Shown here: piece after piece, positions 47,901 to 59,738 of the stretch
Layout of the letters: every line of letters starts with the position of its first letter
Position numbering within the stretch: position 1 is the stretch's first letter
Assembly: GCA_019321725.1 (NCBI GenBank)
Contig: CM033119.1
Coordinates: 14,520,694 to 14,584,693, forward strand
Reading direction: 5' to 3'
Source of the DNA: Paulownia fortunei
Lineage: Eukaryota > Streptophyta > Magnoliopsida > Lamiales > Paulowniaceae
Length of the DNA stretch: 64,000 nt
Translations under genes and position numbers: made by a program
Notes under the pieces: generated by a model
Databases searched by the model: none
What the model was told of the DNA's origin: nothing
What the model saw: the letters and a program-made list of their open reading frames with translations, nothing else

Positions 47901-50900
47901 CATAACAACCTTTTCTGTGTTCAATGCAGCCTGCCTGCACCATTTCTACTACCAACCATAACTACCACTCACTGGCAAAAATTTCATCACATCAATCAAC
48001 CATGGGGAAAACAAATATGAAAAGACATTTTAATGCAAAACAATTTCCATAGAAACTATCTTGAGCTAGAGATTGAAATAAATGCGGCCTACAATACAAG
48101 GACACATTAATTCTCTTGAAACACAAAATGCTTGGGCATTCAAGAAAGTAAATCTGAATCAGCAAAATGACCAGATGGACATAATTCTCATGATATCAAC
48201 CCACAAGTAGGTATAATTTTGACTAAATAAAGTGTTGAAATTCAGAATTAATTTAGTCCTAGGCTCTAGGAATTCTGTTAGATAGTTTCCTTATTTAGTT
48301 ACCTATTTACATTGGGAAAGATATTACCCGATTTCTCTCTGATTTAGATCCTAGTTTAGTGGAGGAATGATTTTGGGGAATTAGGCAGTAATTATAAGAT
48401 TTGAGGTAGCTAAACTGCTGAGCGTGTATTTATTTTGGTATTCTTTTCCCATTCATAAATAAGAAAAATCAAAATTTCTTTCTCAGTTTTTCTTCACTTC
48501 ATCGTATCAGAGCCACCGCTCTGAATACCCAAAATTCATCTCATGACCAAATACGGCATGGCAACAAAGAGGCAAATTTCAAATTCTTCCGTGGTCAACT
48601 CCAATCCAAAGGGTGTTGTACCAAGCCACAATGAAGAATCGAAAAGCTCTCTTCTCCCAATCACTGGTCACAAACTGAATGGGTATAATTTCATCCAATG
48701 GTCCTAATCGCTTATTATGCTCATTTGCACATGGGGTAAAGATGACTATTCATCTGAAGGAAGACCCCAAATTAAAGGTCTGGAAGACTGGAAACAACAT
48801 GGTGATGTCATGGTTAATCCACTCTATGACCAACTATATAGGAGAGAATTTCCTACTGTATGGACTCGCTGAGGAAATTTCGGACGCTTGACAAAGAAAT
48901 CTATTCGAACAACCAAAACACAGCCTCCTCAATGATTGGGACAGGTTTGGTAGCACAAAAAGGTAAATTCTTGAATACCCTCACAGTGAATAAAAAGAAA
49001 ATGAGCACATAGATCTTGGACTCCGGGGCTTAAGATCACATGATAGGAGACCCAACCGTCTTTTATTGCTGGGTCTCTCTCAAAAGTGGTTGGGACAAGA
49101 TTAGTTGAAATCTCAAAGAACCTAACACTTGATTATGTGCTTCTTGTTCCAAATCTCGATTGCAATTTCCTGTCAATTAGCAAGCTGACCCGTGACCTAA
49201 ACTGTGATTCTCTTCTAATCTGTGTAAATTTCAGGTCTTGGGTTTGGGGAGGATGATTGGCACTGCTGATGCGTGTTCAAAGCTCTACCTTCACAGTATT
49301 GATTCTTCACTTGAAAGTAATTTTCTAGGATTTTTAAGTAATTGCTTCAATTGTATCATCTGTTTTCACAATCATATCACATCTTTTGAGTTTTATCAAC
49401 TGATGCTTTGTTCTTCATTTATCAAACTGGTCTAAAACCGATTGCCTTTAACCAATAATATGGATTTTCTTGAGAAAGAAGAAAAGGAAGTGCTGCTGTC
49501 ATGTAGTGCATTACTCACCAGAAGGAAAATTGTTAGCAACAGATTGAGAAGGATTATGGCACGGAGCAGTCCGAACAAATTCAAAAGGCTTGCTGCCTCG
49601 CATTTGCAGCTTATTCTTTACAAATTGGCTGCACTCCTCTATGTTGAGCTTAGCATCACTATAGAATAGATGAAATTAACAGTAACATATGAAATCTTAA
49701 AAAAGTACATTTATCATGAGCAAATCCACACACAAACCTAAAATTTGCACGCATTCTAGTCCGAGGGAAGATTGGGTTAAACTTCGTTGTGATGGCGAGC
49801 CATTCTTCATCGTAGTGAAGATGGTAAGGCCCTGTCTCTGATTCAATTTCGACAACCTACAACAGTCAACTAGTTACCTAAGCGAATAATTAATTCAAAC
49901 AGTAATTATAGAAAGTATCTTAGATTAGCTACAAAAGAATGAGTAACAACTTGCAAAAAATTTCGTCCGGGGAGGCACTTATCAAGGGCAAGAAATTTTG
50001 TAAGAGGGCCATTGTCTCCATGTTGAACAAGAGCAGAAAATTTGCAGTGTAAATGTGCAGAAAACCAATAAGAAGGCCTCAACTTAGCCATCAAATCTGC
50101 TGCAGCTCGATTTCCCAATGTTCCTTCCAGAATCTGGATAACAAGTTCCAGATTTCACAACATAAGGGAAAAGAAAAGATCGGAAATCATCTTGAAATCA
50201 CAAGTTAACACTAAATCGGCATCTTTTATATTATTATTTGTCAATATAGGAAAAATTATCTGGATCACCATAGTGTTTCAACTTACAGTAGAATGCTTGG
50301 AGAACAAGCGAAGAAAAAAATAATACTCCCCTTTCCCCAATTTGACACTCCCATTACCTTTTTGGGACATCGCAAAATAAGACTTTATTTCCTAAACTGG
50401 AATTTCTTCCTCAACCACCCTCTAGCTCTAAAACTCTACTTTTAAGAGCAATAGTGCAAAAGCATACAAACCTTATACTTTTCCACTCTCATCCAAAACT
50501 CGGTTCCAGGTCAAACTGGACCCAAAATTTTGGGACGAGGGAGTAGTGAACATCTATATAAATGAAACAAAATATTTTCAACATAGGATTGTTAGCACAA
50601 GGCAAGATGAAGGATACCCCTGTATGCAGTGAAATATGTATAAGAAGCAAAAGCTAAACTTCCACAGCACTCAATATTACAAGAGAATTTAAGAACCATC
50701 ATCTTAATCATGAGGAAAATCCTGAGGCTGCAACTTACAATGCTCCAAGTTTCAGAAGTACTTTACATGATTCAACTGTCATGTGCAGCACGTAGAACTA
50801 TGACACAGTTAGATACCATTGATATCATTTCAAAATCGTAACATTCTAAACATAAGCTATCTCAGACTTTCATGGTTGGATGCATTTGAGCTGTCATCCA

Positions 50901-53900
50901 AAAAGTCATTCAACAATACCAAGCTGGACGGATGCATTCGACTTTGAGAAGGCTTGTGCATTGGTCTTTCTGTTTGATTAGCAGAGGGGCACCAAAAGCT
51001 TAAATCATAAAGAAATGGAAAGAGATGACTCAGCATAAAGATCTAGACACCCTCAAGGAATTGATCACACGCACAACAACAAAAAAATTCAGCAGTTTCT
51101 AGCAGCATAATTAATGATAATCTGTATAGCCCAAGCAAACAGGGAACACCTGGTTAGTTCTCAGCCCCAGCATGCCTGTCTTACATGTAGCACTTGCAGA
51201 TGAACACAGTAAGATCTATGCCTAACAAGTTTTCTATTATATCAAAAACAGGTTTATTTGCGCACACCAGACAAATCGTCAATTTTTAACTTCAAACAGA
51301 AGTTTGGGCTTAAAGCACAGAACAATATAAATTTCCACATCAGCTCAACAAAAGCTTAACCCTTTACTTATCCTAGGTTGATAAAAAATTCATCTTCTTC
51401 TTCCAGTTTTCCCATCAAGGGCCAAGAGAAATGCCCTAGTGTTTGCATATCATACATAGGAAATGCAGACAAAGAATCCCAGTTACAAAGGAAACCTCCC
51501 TAGCTATGGGGATTGGAGAATCACATGTCCAAAGAATAAGACATTGTCCCATTTGGTGTGCATCATCAGTGAGGTTAGAAGGTTCACATGAAAACTAAGA
51601 ATACTACTGGCTTTCCATCCATCTCCACCTTTACCAGTCTTAGGTTAGTCAAACTAAAAAATGGTACTCTCGTTAATTATAAGGGGGACGACTGTACCTG
51701 AAAAACATTGAAAAACAATTAAAAAGAAAAGCTCTTAAACTATAATTTCTGCATACTAGAAATATAGATAGGCATACTAAGTAATGAATTCCAGGAGATT
51801 CATATTTGTGGTTGAACTTCACTTTCAAGAGCATCACTATGGCAATTTGAGAGAGGTCCCAGAATATATATCTATTTGGAGAAGTCAAAACCTAGAACCA
51901 TAAATAATTGGCAAGATATGAATTTTTTCAATTCAAAGAATCTTAATAAAAGAAACTAGCTGGTATAAGAATCCAAAATGGCACAATTGCTTTTGGTTCT
52001 ACAAGGTAGGGAGCCACATAGTTGGTCCACTAAATATAGGTTGGAAATTTAGTCGCCTTATTCCAAGTTCAAATATGAGCTGAAAAAGTCAAGTGCCCAT
52101 GTGACTTTTAAAATTTAGAATTTTGTTTTGGAGGCAAACTTGGCATGCAAAAGCATGTGAGGGGCCTTCTAGCATGCTTTTGGAGGGAAATGGCCACAAG
52201 AATGCCTCAAATTTGCTCTTATTGTTACATAAGTATATATTTTGCCATAAATTCCTTTTTCGGTGTTCATTTGCCGTAATAGATGAAAAAAAGACACACC
52301 CATGATGTACATTGCAATTATTAATATCCAACTACTGATTATTAACAATTTAAGAATAGTAGTTATATATGTAGTAAATAATAATACCTTAGTCCAAACT
52401 GAAGGTAATCAAAGTTGGCACTGATATTTATTTAATTAGTTTAATGAATTACTATAATCAATATAATAAGTTCGTGAAAATATTAGACAATTTGCCTTTA
52501 TACTATAGCTATATAAAGTTATAATATATTTAAATGTATCTAAAAACATTTATACATGTATATATTAAATGGATATATATATATATAACTCAATTTGCCC
52601 CAAATTTAATACTCCTATTTACTTTTTGAGATGTTCCAGAAAATACTCCATTTCCAAAAATAGAAAAGAAGTTTCCAAAACTTTAACTTTCTCAAATCTC
52701 ATCTCAAAAATGGATCCTTGAGCATGTAGTATAAATATACACAAAACTTTAACTTTTCACTCTCATCTTAAATTACATGTCGAGTCAAATACAGCCATAA
52801 AAATGGGAGGAAGAGAGTACTATTACTATTTGTAATTTTTATTAAAATCTACATTTTATTATTAATTTACTATAGTAAAATAATTCTTTTATTGTTATTC
52901 ATAAAAAATTAACCCGCTTCCAACCTCTCTCTCTCTCTCATGGGTTAGGCTAGGGTTTGCACGGTGGTGGCGGATGGCTGCAGATGTCGCGAAGGTGAAG
53001 GAGGTGGCTACAAGGGGTGGAAACGTTTGGTAAGGAGAAAAGGAAGAAGAGAAGGGGGAAGAAAAACAGAAAATGAAAAAAAAAAAGACTCAGATAACAA
53101 AGTTTTATGGCAAATAATTGTCACGTGCATTTGGCGCACAAATTTTCCCTCCTAAACCAAAAGTCCCCAGTTCCAGCAAAATTTGAATCTCCATCCTAAT
53201 TTGTCATTAAATTGCACAAAACTAAAACGTGGGCTAAATTTGACAAACCCCATATTTAGTGAACCAACTGTGGCACCCCACCCCACTACCCAACTTGTAC
53301 TAGCAAAATGCAATTTTGCCAATCCAAAACAAGTACCATACATTTAAATCCTGGAGCTCCAACAACTTTTTGAACATCAAAAATCTTTTCGTTTGTTAAT
53401 CTTAGAGTCCACTTGAAACATGTCCATGGATTTGAAAGTTGCAGTTTTTTGAAGGACACTGTCTAGGGTGAGCCATGTCCATCTCCAAGCTCGTAAACTG
53501 TCTGTCTAGAATTTTCCTCATCCATTGATGAAAACAAATGATAATCTTGCAATTAATTGGTTTTGTATCTCTTGAAATTGGTTCTAAATTTTTGAAGCAT
53601 AAATGAAAAATACAAGTGTTGAAAAAGGCCAAATCATAAAGTTCAAAATTAAATCTCATTTCTGCAGGAAGCTTTATCCACTACAAGTCAAATCACAATA
53701 TTTCAGTGCAAACTGATTCTTTCCTTTCTTCATACTTCAAAAATCTGCCACCAGCAATTAAAGTTTTTTTACACACATCGAGACAATCAAATCCAACAGT
53801 AACAATATAACCAAAGATCTTATAAACCCCTCCAGTAACTGTTTCCTTTGTTGGGCCACATTCAAAGCTCACCAAAATACAGTAATCAATATCACCCCTT

Positions 53901-56900
53901 CTATTTAAGTAAAAAACCTGTGACCTACCTAGGGAGGCCTTTGCATATGTATTTATACTTGTATAGTACTCAGGAGACTAGGCTAAATATTCTTGAACAC
54001 AGTTGGCCTTCTCAATGTGTAGCATACTATTTATAGATAGCAAAATTTTGGAGTCAATAAGCACAACATTTTCAATAAAACAAAATGGAAAACTCACACT
54101 GAGATTCAGTGAAGCACAAATATGTTTGTCCAACAAAAGCCTGCTGGGACACAAGCACTCCTAGTAATTAAAACTTCATAAACAAATATTACAAGAAAAG
54201 GGTGACATAATCAGTTTTTAAGCAGGTCTTACAGACTTTGAGGTTTACTGACCTTATAAGCTCCATAAAACATCTTATAAGATATTTGAGAGCTTATGAG
54301 ATCTCCAAAAGTGTTTGGCAATTTTTTTAGAAAAACCGTTTATAAGCTCCCAAAATAAGATGTTAGGATCTTAAAAACTGTTTTAGAAAAAATAAGGAGA
54401 TCCTAACTTATTTTTAAAACAAAATCTTAACTGAACAAACTCATTTGATTTTGATAGTTTTAATTACAAAATTACCATTACTAACATCTTTAAAGCTCTA
54501 TAATCTTAGTTTATCCAAACGCCCTAAACAACTTATTTTTAAAATAAAATCTAATGTCTTATAAGTTCCAAAAACATTTAATAATATGTAGGAGCTTATA
54601 AGATCTTTTAAAAAAGCTTAGCCAAACACCCTCTTAATAACAGCAACGTCTTCGTGCCTCAAGTCATGTGCATATATGCCCATATGGACAACTTTCTCTA
54701 ATACAAAGTACGAGCGTGTAAAATTGTTGAAATCAATGCATACACAAAATACTTGTGGTACCTCTTGTTCAAAGAAAGGTTTTTGGCGTAGAAGATTTTT
54801 CAAGTTCCCATAGTCAGTAATGCCAAGAGGCCAATCATGAGAAAGAAAGATATCAATTGGTTCCTGAACTTGCATGAGCTTATGAACGTCATACTCGCGA
54901 ACATGATATATGGATCGGATGTCTTGTTCATTGTAAGGCAGCTTCTCATAGTGTCCTGTTCATAAGACAAGTCCCTGCGCGTGTTATAATGAGACACCTA
55001 GCAAAAACTATGCAAAACGAAGAGTAGGTCATATATCTATAAATTAGATACCGTTTGCTCAAAATTTAGCCAGTTTTCGAGGTTTTATTAGTTTTTTTCG
55101 TACTTTTTTTTATTTTGTAGGAAAAAAGAGCTTGGAACAAGATGGAGAGCTTCAGGCACGTCTAGTGGCACCAGACGCAAAAGAATAAAAATAAGATAAA
55201 ACAAAATTATTCATCAGCGCCTAGAAGTCAAGAGGACATAATGTTGAGCGCCTAGGCACTCCAAGTAGGAAAATTGCCCCTGGACAGAATTCTGAGCACC
55301 TAGGCAATATTTTGCTAGAAAAATCCCTATCCTACTCTATCCTAACTATTGAAAGCCTATAAAAAGGGTTTTGGGAAGGAGAGGAAGAGGAGATGAAAAA
55401 TTCTACTAAGAAATCAAAAAAATTTGCAAAGGAAAGAAGAAACACAAAAATTGGAGAAGATCGCTCACTATGGGAATGGAATTTCGGCATCAAATCAAAT
55501 TCTTCAAATCCAATCTTTCTATTTTCTTCCTTTTTCTTCTTTCATGTTTACAAATATGTTATTTATTTTCAGTATGAACTAATTTTCTTTTCTAAGATTA
55601 TGATGTAGCATAATTATGATATTTTAAATTCTTCTATTAATATTGGTCGATGATTTATTTTTCCTTTTGAGTATTCTATATTATGCTTAATACTTCTAAT
55701 TAAGTGGCCACTAATTAGCTAATTTGTAAATTACAATGAAACCGTATAGGGATTTATATGTCTTAATTCCTTGTGTTGAATACCATAACTTCATGTGAGA
55801 TAGGAATATACTTGCATGATTTGTGCAGTCGCTATATGAGATCCACAAAGTTGAATGAATCATTAATTGTTTCAATTCATATAGGAATATAATGGGTTAA
55901 AAATTAATAATATTTTTATTAGATCTTGTGAGAGGCTAGTGGAAAAATTAAGAATTATCGACTCTCAACTAGAAAAATAAATTTGGAATAATGAGATAGA
56001 AGATTCAATTTGGATTAGTTATGGTGAAATTAAAAGCCCTAGGTTTTTAAATCGTTGAATTAACACTTGAGTCATTTATTTTAGTAATAAAATTTCGGTA
56101 ATTAATAGCAATCAATCCTCGAGGAAACAATAATCAGCTCATTACTTTATCACTTGTTAACGATAATGCATTCACAAAAAATCACAACACAAAATCAGAT
56201 AACATACTTAGAAACATGGAGGTGGCAATGAAACAAATTGTAGACAATTCCTATGTAGTTCTTAAAATAACTTTGCAAAAAAACATAAATCATGATCATC
56301 TGACTGAAAATTTAGCACTGCAATAGTTGTAATTAAATATAAATTTATATCTTCATAAAATTTAAAGACCATTATCCAGCCTGCACCATTAAAAGGCGAC
56401 TACTGACCAAGCAATCACTACTGCACCAACTATTACCTGAATAATAGTGATGTGCTTTATAAATTCCAGAAAGTCCACCAATACGAACATTTCCATACTT
56501 GACTATTCCTGCAAATCCGAGAAAGAAGATCTGTGGTGCAGCCCATCCGCCATAGTATCTGAGACAATAAATAAATATAACATTATCAAGTCATTCTAAT
56601 TTGTTTCATTCATCTAGAAATATCTGGAAAGTTAAACTTTTTGCGAATTGCCATTTTATGTACAACTAGTTTTCCAACAAGTGTTCAAATCACGGAAATG
56701 GACATGGTCATTGTGAGCAGTTGAAGCCCAACTAAGAAGCATGTGAGATGTAAGAAGAAACTCACCAACGAGTAGGCTAAGTTTTTAAAAGTTCCTCCCA
56801 TGGCTTTCAACTTCCCTAAATTATCTCTCCCAGTCCAAAGGCACTACCCCGGTCATAAAGTAGCTAGAAAATGCAAGAGGACTTCCTTTGAAGATGGAGA

Positions 56901-59738
56901 AATTACATTACATGTCTCTTTTAGGGTTTTCCTTTTTTTGCACAAGGAGTTGTAAAATTAGAGGACAAGCAGCCCTCAAGTTCAGACACCAACTAAACAG
57001 AATAGCCCTCCCATCAGCTTCATAGTTATTAGATGGGCAGGAACTCGAGAACTGTCCATCCTATTATAATTGCCAACTCAATGATAGTGAGGACCCCCTT
57101 CATTCTCTATCAATCCGGATTGGATCTACCTCCAATCCCTTATGTGAATTTTTTCTCAGGAGGGTTTCATTCCCCAGTGCAAATCCCAATCACCATAGAC
57201 CTGTATCACTTGCTTCTTTCCTAGACTCATAAGCATCTTGAAGAAAGCAACAGCCTTAAACCCTGAATATTAGTGCAGAGGTGCCCTAGGTTACTTGATA
57301 AGATACATCCAATAAGACAATTTCCTCTCTCCAACCACTCAAAACATCCAGCACATTTAGACTAAAAACTTTTACCAGCAGCCTTTGCTTAAAGAAACCA
57401 AGGAATAATCACTCCATCCCACAAGCAATTACCAATAAGAAAGAAACATTAAATATTCTAGAATTCCTCTCATGTCCAATACACCATATACTAGTCATCA
57501 CAGAGCATCTCCAAATCAAGTTGACGCCTAAGCTCCTTCAAATTTTATAAAATGCATAGTAAACATTTCACTCAAAGAAACCATGAAAAGAATGTCTAGA
57601 GATTACTAATATCCACATTAAAATCTCAGTGGCAAAATGCAATCCAAGGATGCATGTGCCATCTTTACATATGTGTGTTCTGTTACTTATCAAAAATGAA
57701 CACATGAAAAAGGAGGCGACACGTCATTGGATAGGGAAGAAATTGCTAGGGTTCAAATGGAAATTGGTTGACCCCACTTATAAAGATAAAGATGTTCAGT
57801 ACCAATATTGGAATTTCAATTAAGTATATACAAAGTAAGAGAAATGTACACTAAAGAAGTGGCACATGAAAATTTGAATCAAAGAAAGCCATGGAAAATA
57901 GGGTCACAAGTAAACAAAGTTACGTGAATGGTGGTTGACGACCTAAAAAAGATTCTTTAGGTTAACCCGGGGTAGTCAATCATATTCGAACACCTTTCCT
58001 AACTTCTAGCCTCCAAGGAGTGAAAAGGACACCAGACTAAGTGTTTTATCAACAACTCATGTCAACCACTACATTTATCTGCAAAGTGACTTCATTCAAA
58101 GGAAACTTCACCCATCATATATGGTACTCCGTCCGTCCCACAAATGATGCTTGGATTTCTATTTTCATTTGTCCCAAAATATGTCCCCCACACTATAAAT
58201 TAGTGAAGTTATTCATTTAAATGTTTTTTATGCGCTCTTGTTTAAATTAACGAGAAAGAAAATAAATCTTGTTTTTGCCATATTTAATCACCATCTATGA
58301 AACGAAACCAATTAGGTGGTCATTAAAATTTCATTTCTACTTAATCAACATGTTTAAATGGAAAAAATTTAATTGTTGAGATCAATTTCACTTTTTATAG
58401 GTTTTACATTTTAAATAACCAAATGGTGGTCTTGAAAGAAATGGGCCAAAATTTAACTTTTCTAATTTCCGAGAAAAAATCAAATGTGCCATCCTTTATT
58501 GGATGGAGGAAATATTATTTTCCCTTCAGTTACTTTTCATTAAAGCAGGAAATTTATGAGGAAGAGATGGGTTCAACAGAAAACTTCATTCATCACATCA
58601 AACATTAACTTTTATGCTTAAACATAAATTCACAATCTAATGCTAGTAGATCCAAGATATCAACATAAACTGTAGAAATAATTCACTCACAATTCCCAAA
58701 GATAGTTGGATGCTTCATGATTTCCGCCAATGAATATAGTTGGAAATGGTGCAGCTTTCTCCCCTGAGTAATACTTCCAAAAAGAATTCAAGGTCCGATA
58801 CTTAGGTGGCACATTTAGGCTTTCTAGATCTTTCTCATTCCGAACAGCCTGATTATGCACAAATTAAATACAGTTCGAGGTAACTTCTTCCCGTACTATA
58901 AAGCCAGAAAAGATTAGTAGTGACTGAAATTCATCAAGAGTTGTTTTCTGTACTATTACATTTCTGTTGAAATTATCATGAATAAGGTGACTACTGTACA
59001 CACATTTATCAAAATTGAAACTAGTGTGGAAAGACAAGGTTGATTCTTTAGAAGCCATTTCAGAGCAAAAAGGCAAAAATGGCCAGAGAAAAAGAGCAAG
59101 ATGGTTTTAGATTTCAAACTGCACTGATACCCAAAATTATACATATCCATCAAACAGCAACAAGGAATTATTACTTTTGTTCTATGCATCAACTATTCTA
59201 TTACATATTTTGGAATTAAACTCCATCATCCATATTTAGATAGAAAAGTATGGTTTTGCTACAAATCTCTGGGTAGTCATTATCAAGGATAAAATGCCTT
59301 CATTATGTACCTAAAACTTTCATACTTCCAATAAAATGACATGCATCAGACACTGTGAACAACAAATTCTTATTCAACAAAATCAACACGCATCTAATAC
59401 TCATCAATTGTACTAATGTCAAGTCACCAGATTCTTTCAATAGCTGTTTTCACATTTCACTAATCCACAGAGTTTTCACCTCACATTCTTCATGGAACCC
59501 TTCATAACAAATCAACCAAAATCATGGCATAAGCCGAAGAAAACATATGTGAAACAATCAAACACTTCTTCAATTAGAAAATTACAGAATAATAATAAAA
59601 TAAATAATAATGTACCTGAAAGTCTCCACAGCAAATGAGAAGATCAATCTTGATTTTCTCAACTTCTTGCAGGTGTAAAAGAGTAGCATATACATTGTCC
59701 AAATCTCCATGCATGCACCCTTCTACAGCTATTTTCAT
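41833..59738 (-). CDS. DBR1: RNA lariat debranching enzyme, 9 coding exons (whole gene)
   Basis: DBR1 hydrolyses the 2'-5' phosphodiester bond at the branch point of excised intron lariats so that they can be degraded or processed; it acts in the nucleus. Joining nine exons in phase with GT-AG introns gives 415 codons and TAG, about the usual plant length. The N-terminal metallophosphoesterase domain starts [16 protein letters not shown]. The metal ligands fall where expected: Cys8, His10, Asp39 (CCGDF), Asn84-His85 (GGNHE), His174 (FLSHDW), His226 and His228 (FSAHLHCKF). The second domain (residues ~240-345) and an acidic C-terminus ([16 protein letters not shown]) complete it. The start is the first ATG after a splice acceptor. 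Introns of 79 to 4,857 bp hold many transposons, yet no exon has a stop or frameshift, so the gene looks functional. Confidence 0.96.
41922..43405 (-). other. DBR1 intron 8, 3' part
   Basis: Contains 41,965-42,150, which shares GATGTAATATGGGGGAAT with 44,314-44,345 and includes CTCAAGCTGGAGCATACTGTGCATC, wording typical of the internal region of copia/TRIM elements. 42,600-43,370 is GC-richer with several overlapping open frames in both strands and no family I recognise. Confidence 0.4.
43401..44265 (-). mobile_element. complete TRIM element in DBR1 intron 8
   Basis: Element 43,406-44,260 (855 bp) flanked by AGAAC at 43,401-43,405 and 44,261-44,265. Two direct LTRs: 43,406-43,663 (TGTTGA...TCAACA, 258 bp) and 43,990-44,260 (271 bp), about 75-80% alike by eye. 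On the minus strand a primer-binding site, TGGCATCATAGCCC (one or two mismatches to the initiator methionine tRNA complement), abuts the LTR at 43,976-43,989, and CTTGTAGGAGAG at 43,664-43,675 is a polypurine tract next to the other LTR. The ~326-bp interior has no gene. This is the textbook TRIM layout: it must have moved using proteins of another element. Same strand as DBR1. Confidence 0.92.
45617..45895 (-). mobile_element. SMART-like miniature LTR retrotransposon (269 bp)
   Basis: Two direct repeats of 74 and 73 bp, 45,622-45,695 and 45,818-45,890, start TATTAAATGACC and share AATAACTC near the end. On the minus strand the upper repeat is followed by TGGTATCAGAGTC at 45,805-45,817, an initiator methionine tRNA primer-binding site, and the interior ends GCATGTGGGGGG, a polypurine tract, before the other repeat. 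Flanks AAAAG (45,617-45,621) and GAAAG (45,891-45,895) are a 4/5 target duplication. The interior is about 120 bp. It matches the layout known as SMART (small LTR retrotransposons). Confidence 0.85.
45938..45995. repeat. ACAT microsatellite
   Basis: About twelve ACAT/ATAC tetranucleotides in a row, interrupted once by ATGT. Confidence 0.9.
46779..46898 (-). CDS. DBR1: DBR1 coding exon 8
   Basis: 120 nt, CTTGTAG acceptor above and GTAAATAT donor below. Encodes [17 protein letters not shown] and [12 protein letters not shown], the variable region before the acidic tail. Phase 1 at both ends. Confidence 0.92.
46899..48232 (-). other. DBR1 intron 7, 3' part
   Basis: No element or gene recognised. 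AATGATGTC-type words repeat at 47,581 and 47,618 (CACAGGT... with TTGATTTT), a short local duplication. Open frames here lie on both strands and look random. Confidence 0.4.
48233..48501 (+). mobile_element. Ty1/copia LTR (269 bp) in DBR1 intron 7
   Basis: TGTTGAAATTCAGAATT to TTCTTCACTTCA, followed at once by a primer-binding site TCGTATCAGAGCCACC with one mismatch. Opposite in orientation to DBR1. No second LTR is present. Confidence 0.8.
48502..49330 (+). pseudogene. Ty1/copia gag and protease remnant
   Basis: Plus-strand translation across frames gives [17 protein letters not shown] at about 48,655-48,710 (start of copia gag), [22 protein letters not shown] wording at about 48,805-48,865, the protease site ILDSGA at about 49,013-49,032, then [19 protein letters not shown] at about 49,145-49,200, and [16 protein letters not shown] at about 49,240-49,290 (pre-integrase). 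Internal deletions and frameshifts are obvious. It breaks off at about 49,330, before integrase, without a 3' LTR. Confidence 0.85.
49519..49658 (-). CDS. DBR1: DBR1 coding exon 7
   Basis: 140 nt, acceptor TATAG, donor GTGAGTAA. Encodes [18 protein letters not shown] and [18 protein letters not shown], matching the conserved C-terminal DBR1 domain. Confidence 0.94.
49738..49856 (-). CDS. DBR1: DBR1 coding exon 6
   Basis: 119 nt between two short introns (94 and 79 bp). Encodes [19 protein letters not shown] then [14 protein letters not shown], a highly conserved DBR1 block. Confidence 0.95.
49951..50133 (-). CDS. DBR1: DBR1 coding exon 5
   Basis: 183 nt, 61 codons, phase 0 at both ends. Holds [11 protein letters not shown] with metal ligands His226 and His228, and [15 protein letters not shown]. 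The donor is GTTGTT, weak, but the only GT-AG choice that keeps the frame into exon 6. Confidence 0.95.
50326..50543. mobile_element. Stowaway-like MITE in DBR1 intron 4
   Basis: 218 bp with TA on both sides (50,324-50,325 and 50,544-50,545). Ends CTCCCCTTTCCCCAA and, inverted, CTCCCTCGTCCCAAA. These are the Tc1/mariner Stowaway termini. Confidence 0.8.
50546..52611 (-). other. DBR1 intron 4, 3' portion without recognised elements
   Basis: Ordinary intron sequence. Open frames at 51,673-51,888 and 52,089-52,331 show no motif. A TA dinucleotide run sits at 52,571-52,587. Confidence 0.4.
52612..52817. mobile_element. Stowaway-like MITE in DBR1 intron 4
   Basis: 206 bp with TA target sites (52,610-52,611 and 52,818-52,819). 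Ends CTCCTATTTACTTTTTG and, inverted, CTCTCTTCCTCCCATTTTT. It shares CTCTCATCT-type inner phrases with the copy at 50,326. Confidence 0.65.
52918..53160. other. purine-rich, GC-richer patch in DBR1 intron 4
   Basis: CTCTCTCTCTCTCTC at about 52,925, then GGTGGTGGCGG and GAAGGAGG runs. It resembles the leader and start of a plant gene (63 open codons from 52,964) but translates to low-complexity Arg/Gly/Lys. Possibly a captured gene fragment; no family recognised. Confidence 0.25.
53161..54223 (-). other. DBR1 intron 4, middle part
   Basis: No element recognised. Minus-strand frames at 53,693-53,875 and 53,402-53,659 are open and adjacent, but carry no motif I know. Confidence 0.35.
54224..54640. 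mobile_element. hAT-like MITE in DBR1 intron 4
   Basis: The right end, inverted, reads GAGGGTGTTTGGCTAAGC, the familiar wording of plant hAT-type MITEs, and AAGCTTATAAG/CTTATAAGCTCC words recur on both arms. The left terminus (CAGACTTTGAGG) is diverged. Flanks share only TCTTA, so the 8-bp target duplication is unproven. Confidence 0.5.
54762..54955 (-). CDS. DBR1: DBR1 coding exon 4
   Basis: 194 nt, acceptor GAACAG, donor GTACCA. Encodes [31 protein letters not shown] (His174 ligand) and RQKPFFEQE. Confidence 0.95.
55046..56171 (+). mobile_element. solo Tat/Athila-type LTR in DBR1 intron 3
   Basis: Contains a TATA box (CCTATAAAAAGGG at 55,356-55,368), a purine-rich leader after it, three GCGCCTAGG/GCACCTAGG phrases (55,218-55,306) as in copy Y, and the LTR-end wording CTCGAGGAAACAATAATC and ATCACTTGTTAACGATAATGCA at about 56,118-56,171. 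No primer-binding site or coding sequence follows. Opposite in orientation to DBR1. The left limit is approximate. Confidence 0.6.
56437..56558 (-). CDS. DBR1: DBR1 coding exon 3
   Basis: 122 nt, acceptor TCTCAG, donor GTAATA. Encodes [17 protein letters not shown] and [18 protein letters not shown]. Confidence 0.95.
56559..58124 (-). other. DBR1 intron 2, 3' part
   Basis: No element or gene recognised. Composition is ordinary for this window. Confidence 0.4.
58127..58512. mobile_element. Stowaway-like MITE in DBR1 intron 2
   Basis: 386 bp with TA target sites (58,125-58,126 and 58,513-58,514). Left end CTCCGTCCGTCCCACAAATG; right end, inverted, TTTCCTCCATCCAATAAAGG. Longer than the two Stowaway-like copies in intron 4. 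Confidence 0.8.
58691..58848 (-). CDS. DBR1: DBR1 coding exon 2
   Basis: 158 nt, acceptor AATCAG, donor GTGAGT. Encodes [18 protein letters not shown] and the [13 protein letters not shown] motif with ligands Asn84 and His85. Confidence 0.95.
59616..59738 (-). CDS. DBR1: DBR1 coding exon 1
   Basis: 123 nt, 41 codons, ending GACTTTCAG at the GTACAT donor. Holds CMHGD (Cys8, His10) and CCGDF (Asp39). ATG follows TTAATTGTAG directly, a splice acceptor, so an upstream leader exon is expected. Confidence 0.95.

Noticed and set aside
53693..53875. Adjacent minus-strand frames at 53,402-53,875 as an extra DBR1 exon
   Set aside because: Exons 4 and 5 join in phase 0 and reproduce the conserved DBR1 sequence without any insert.
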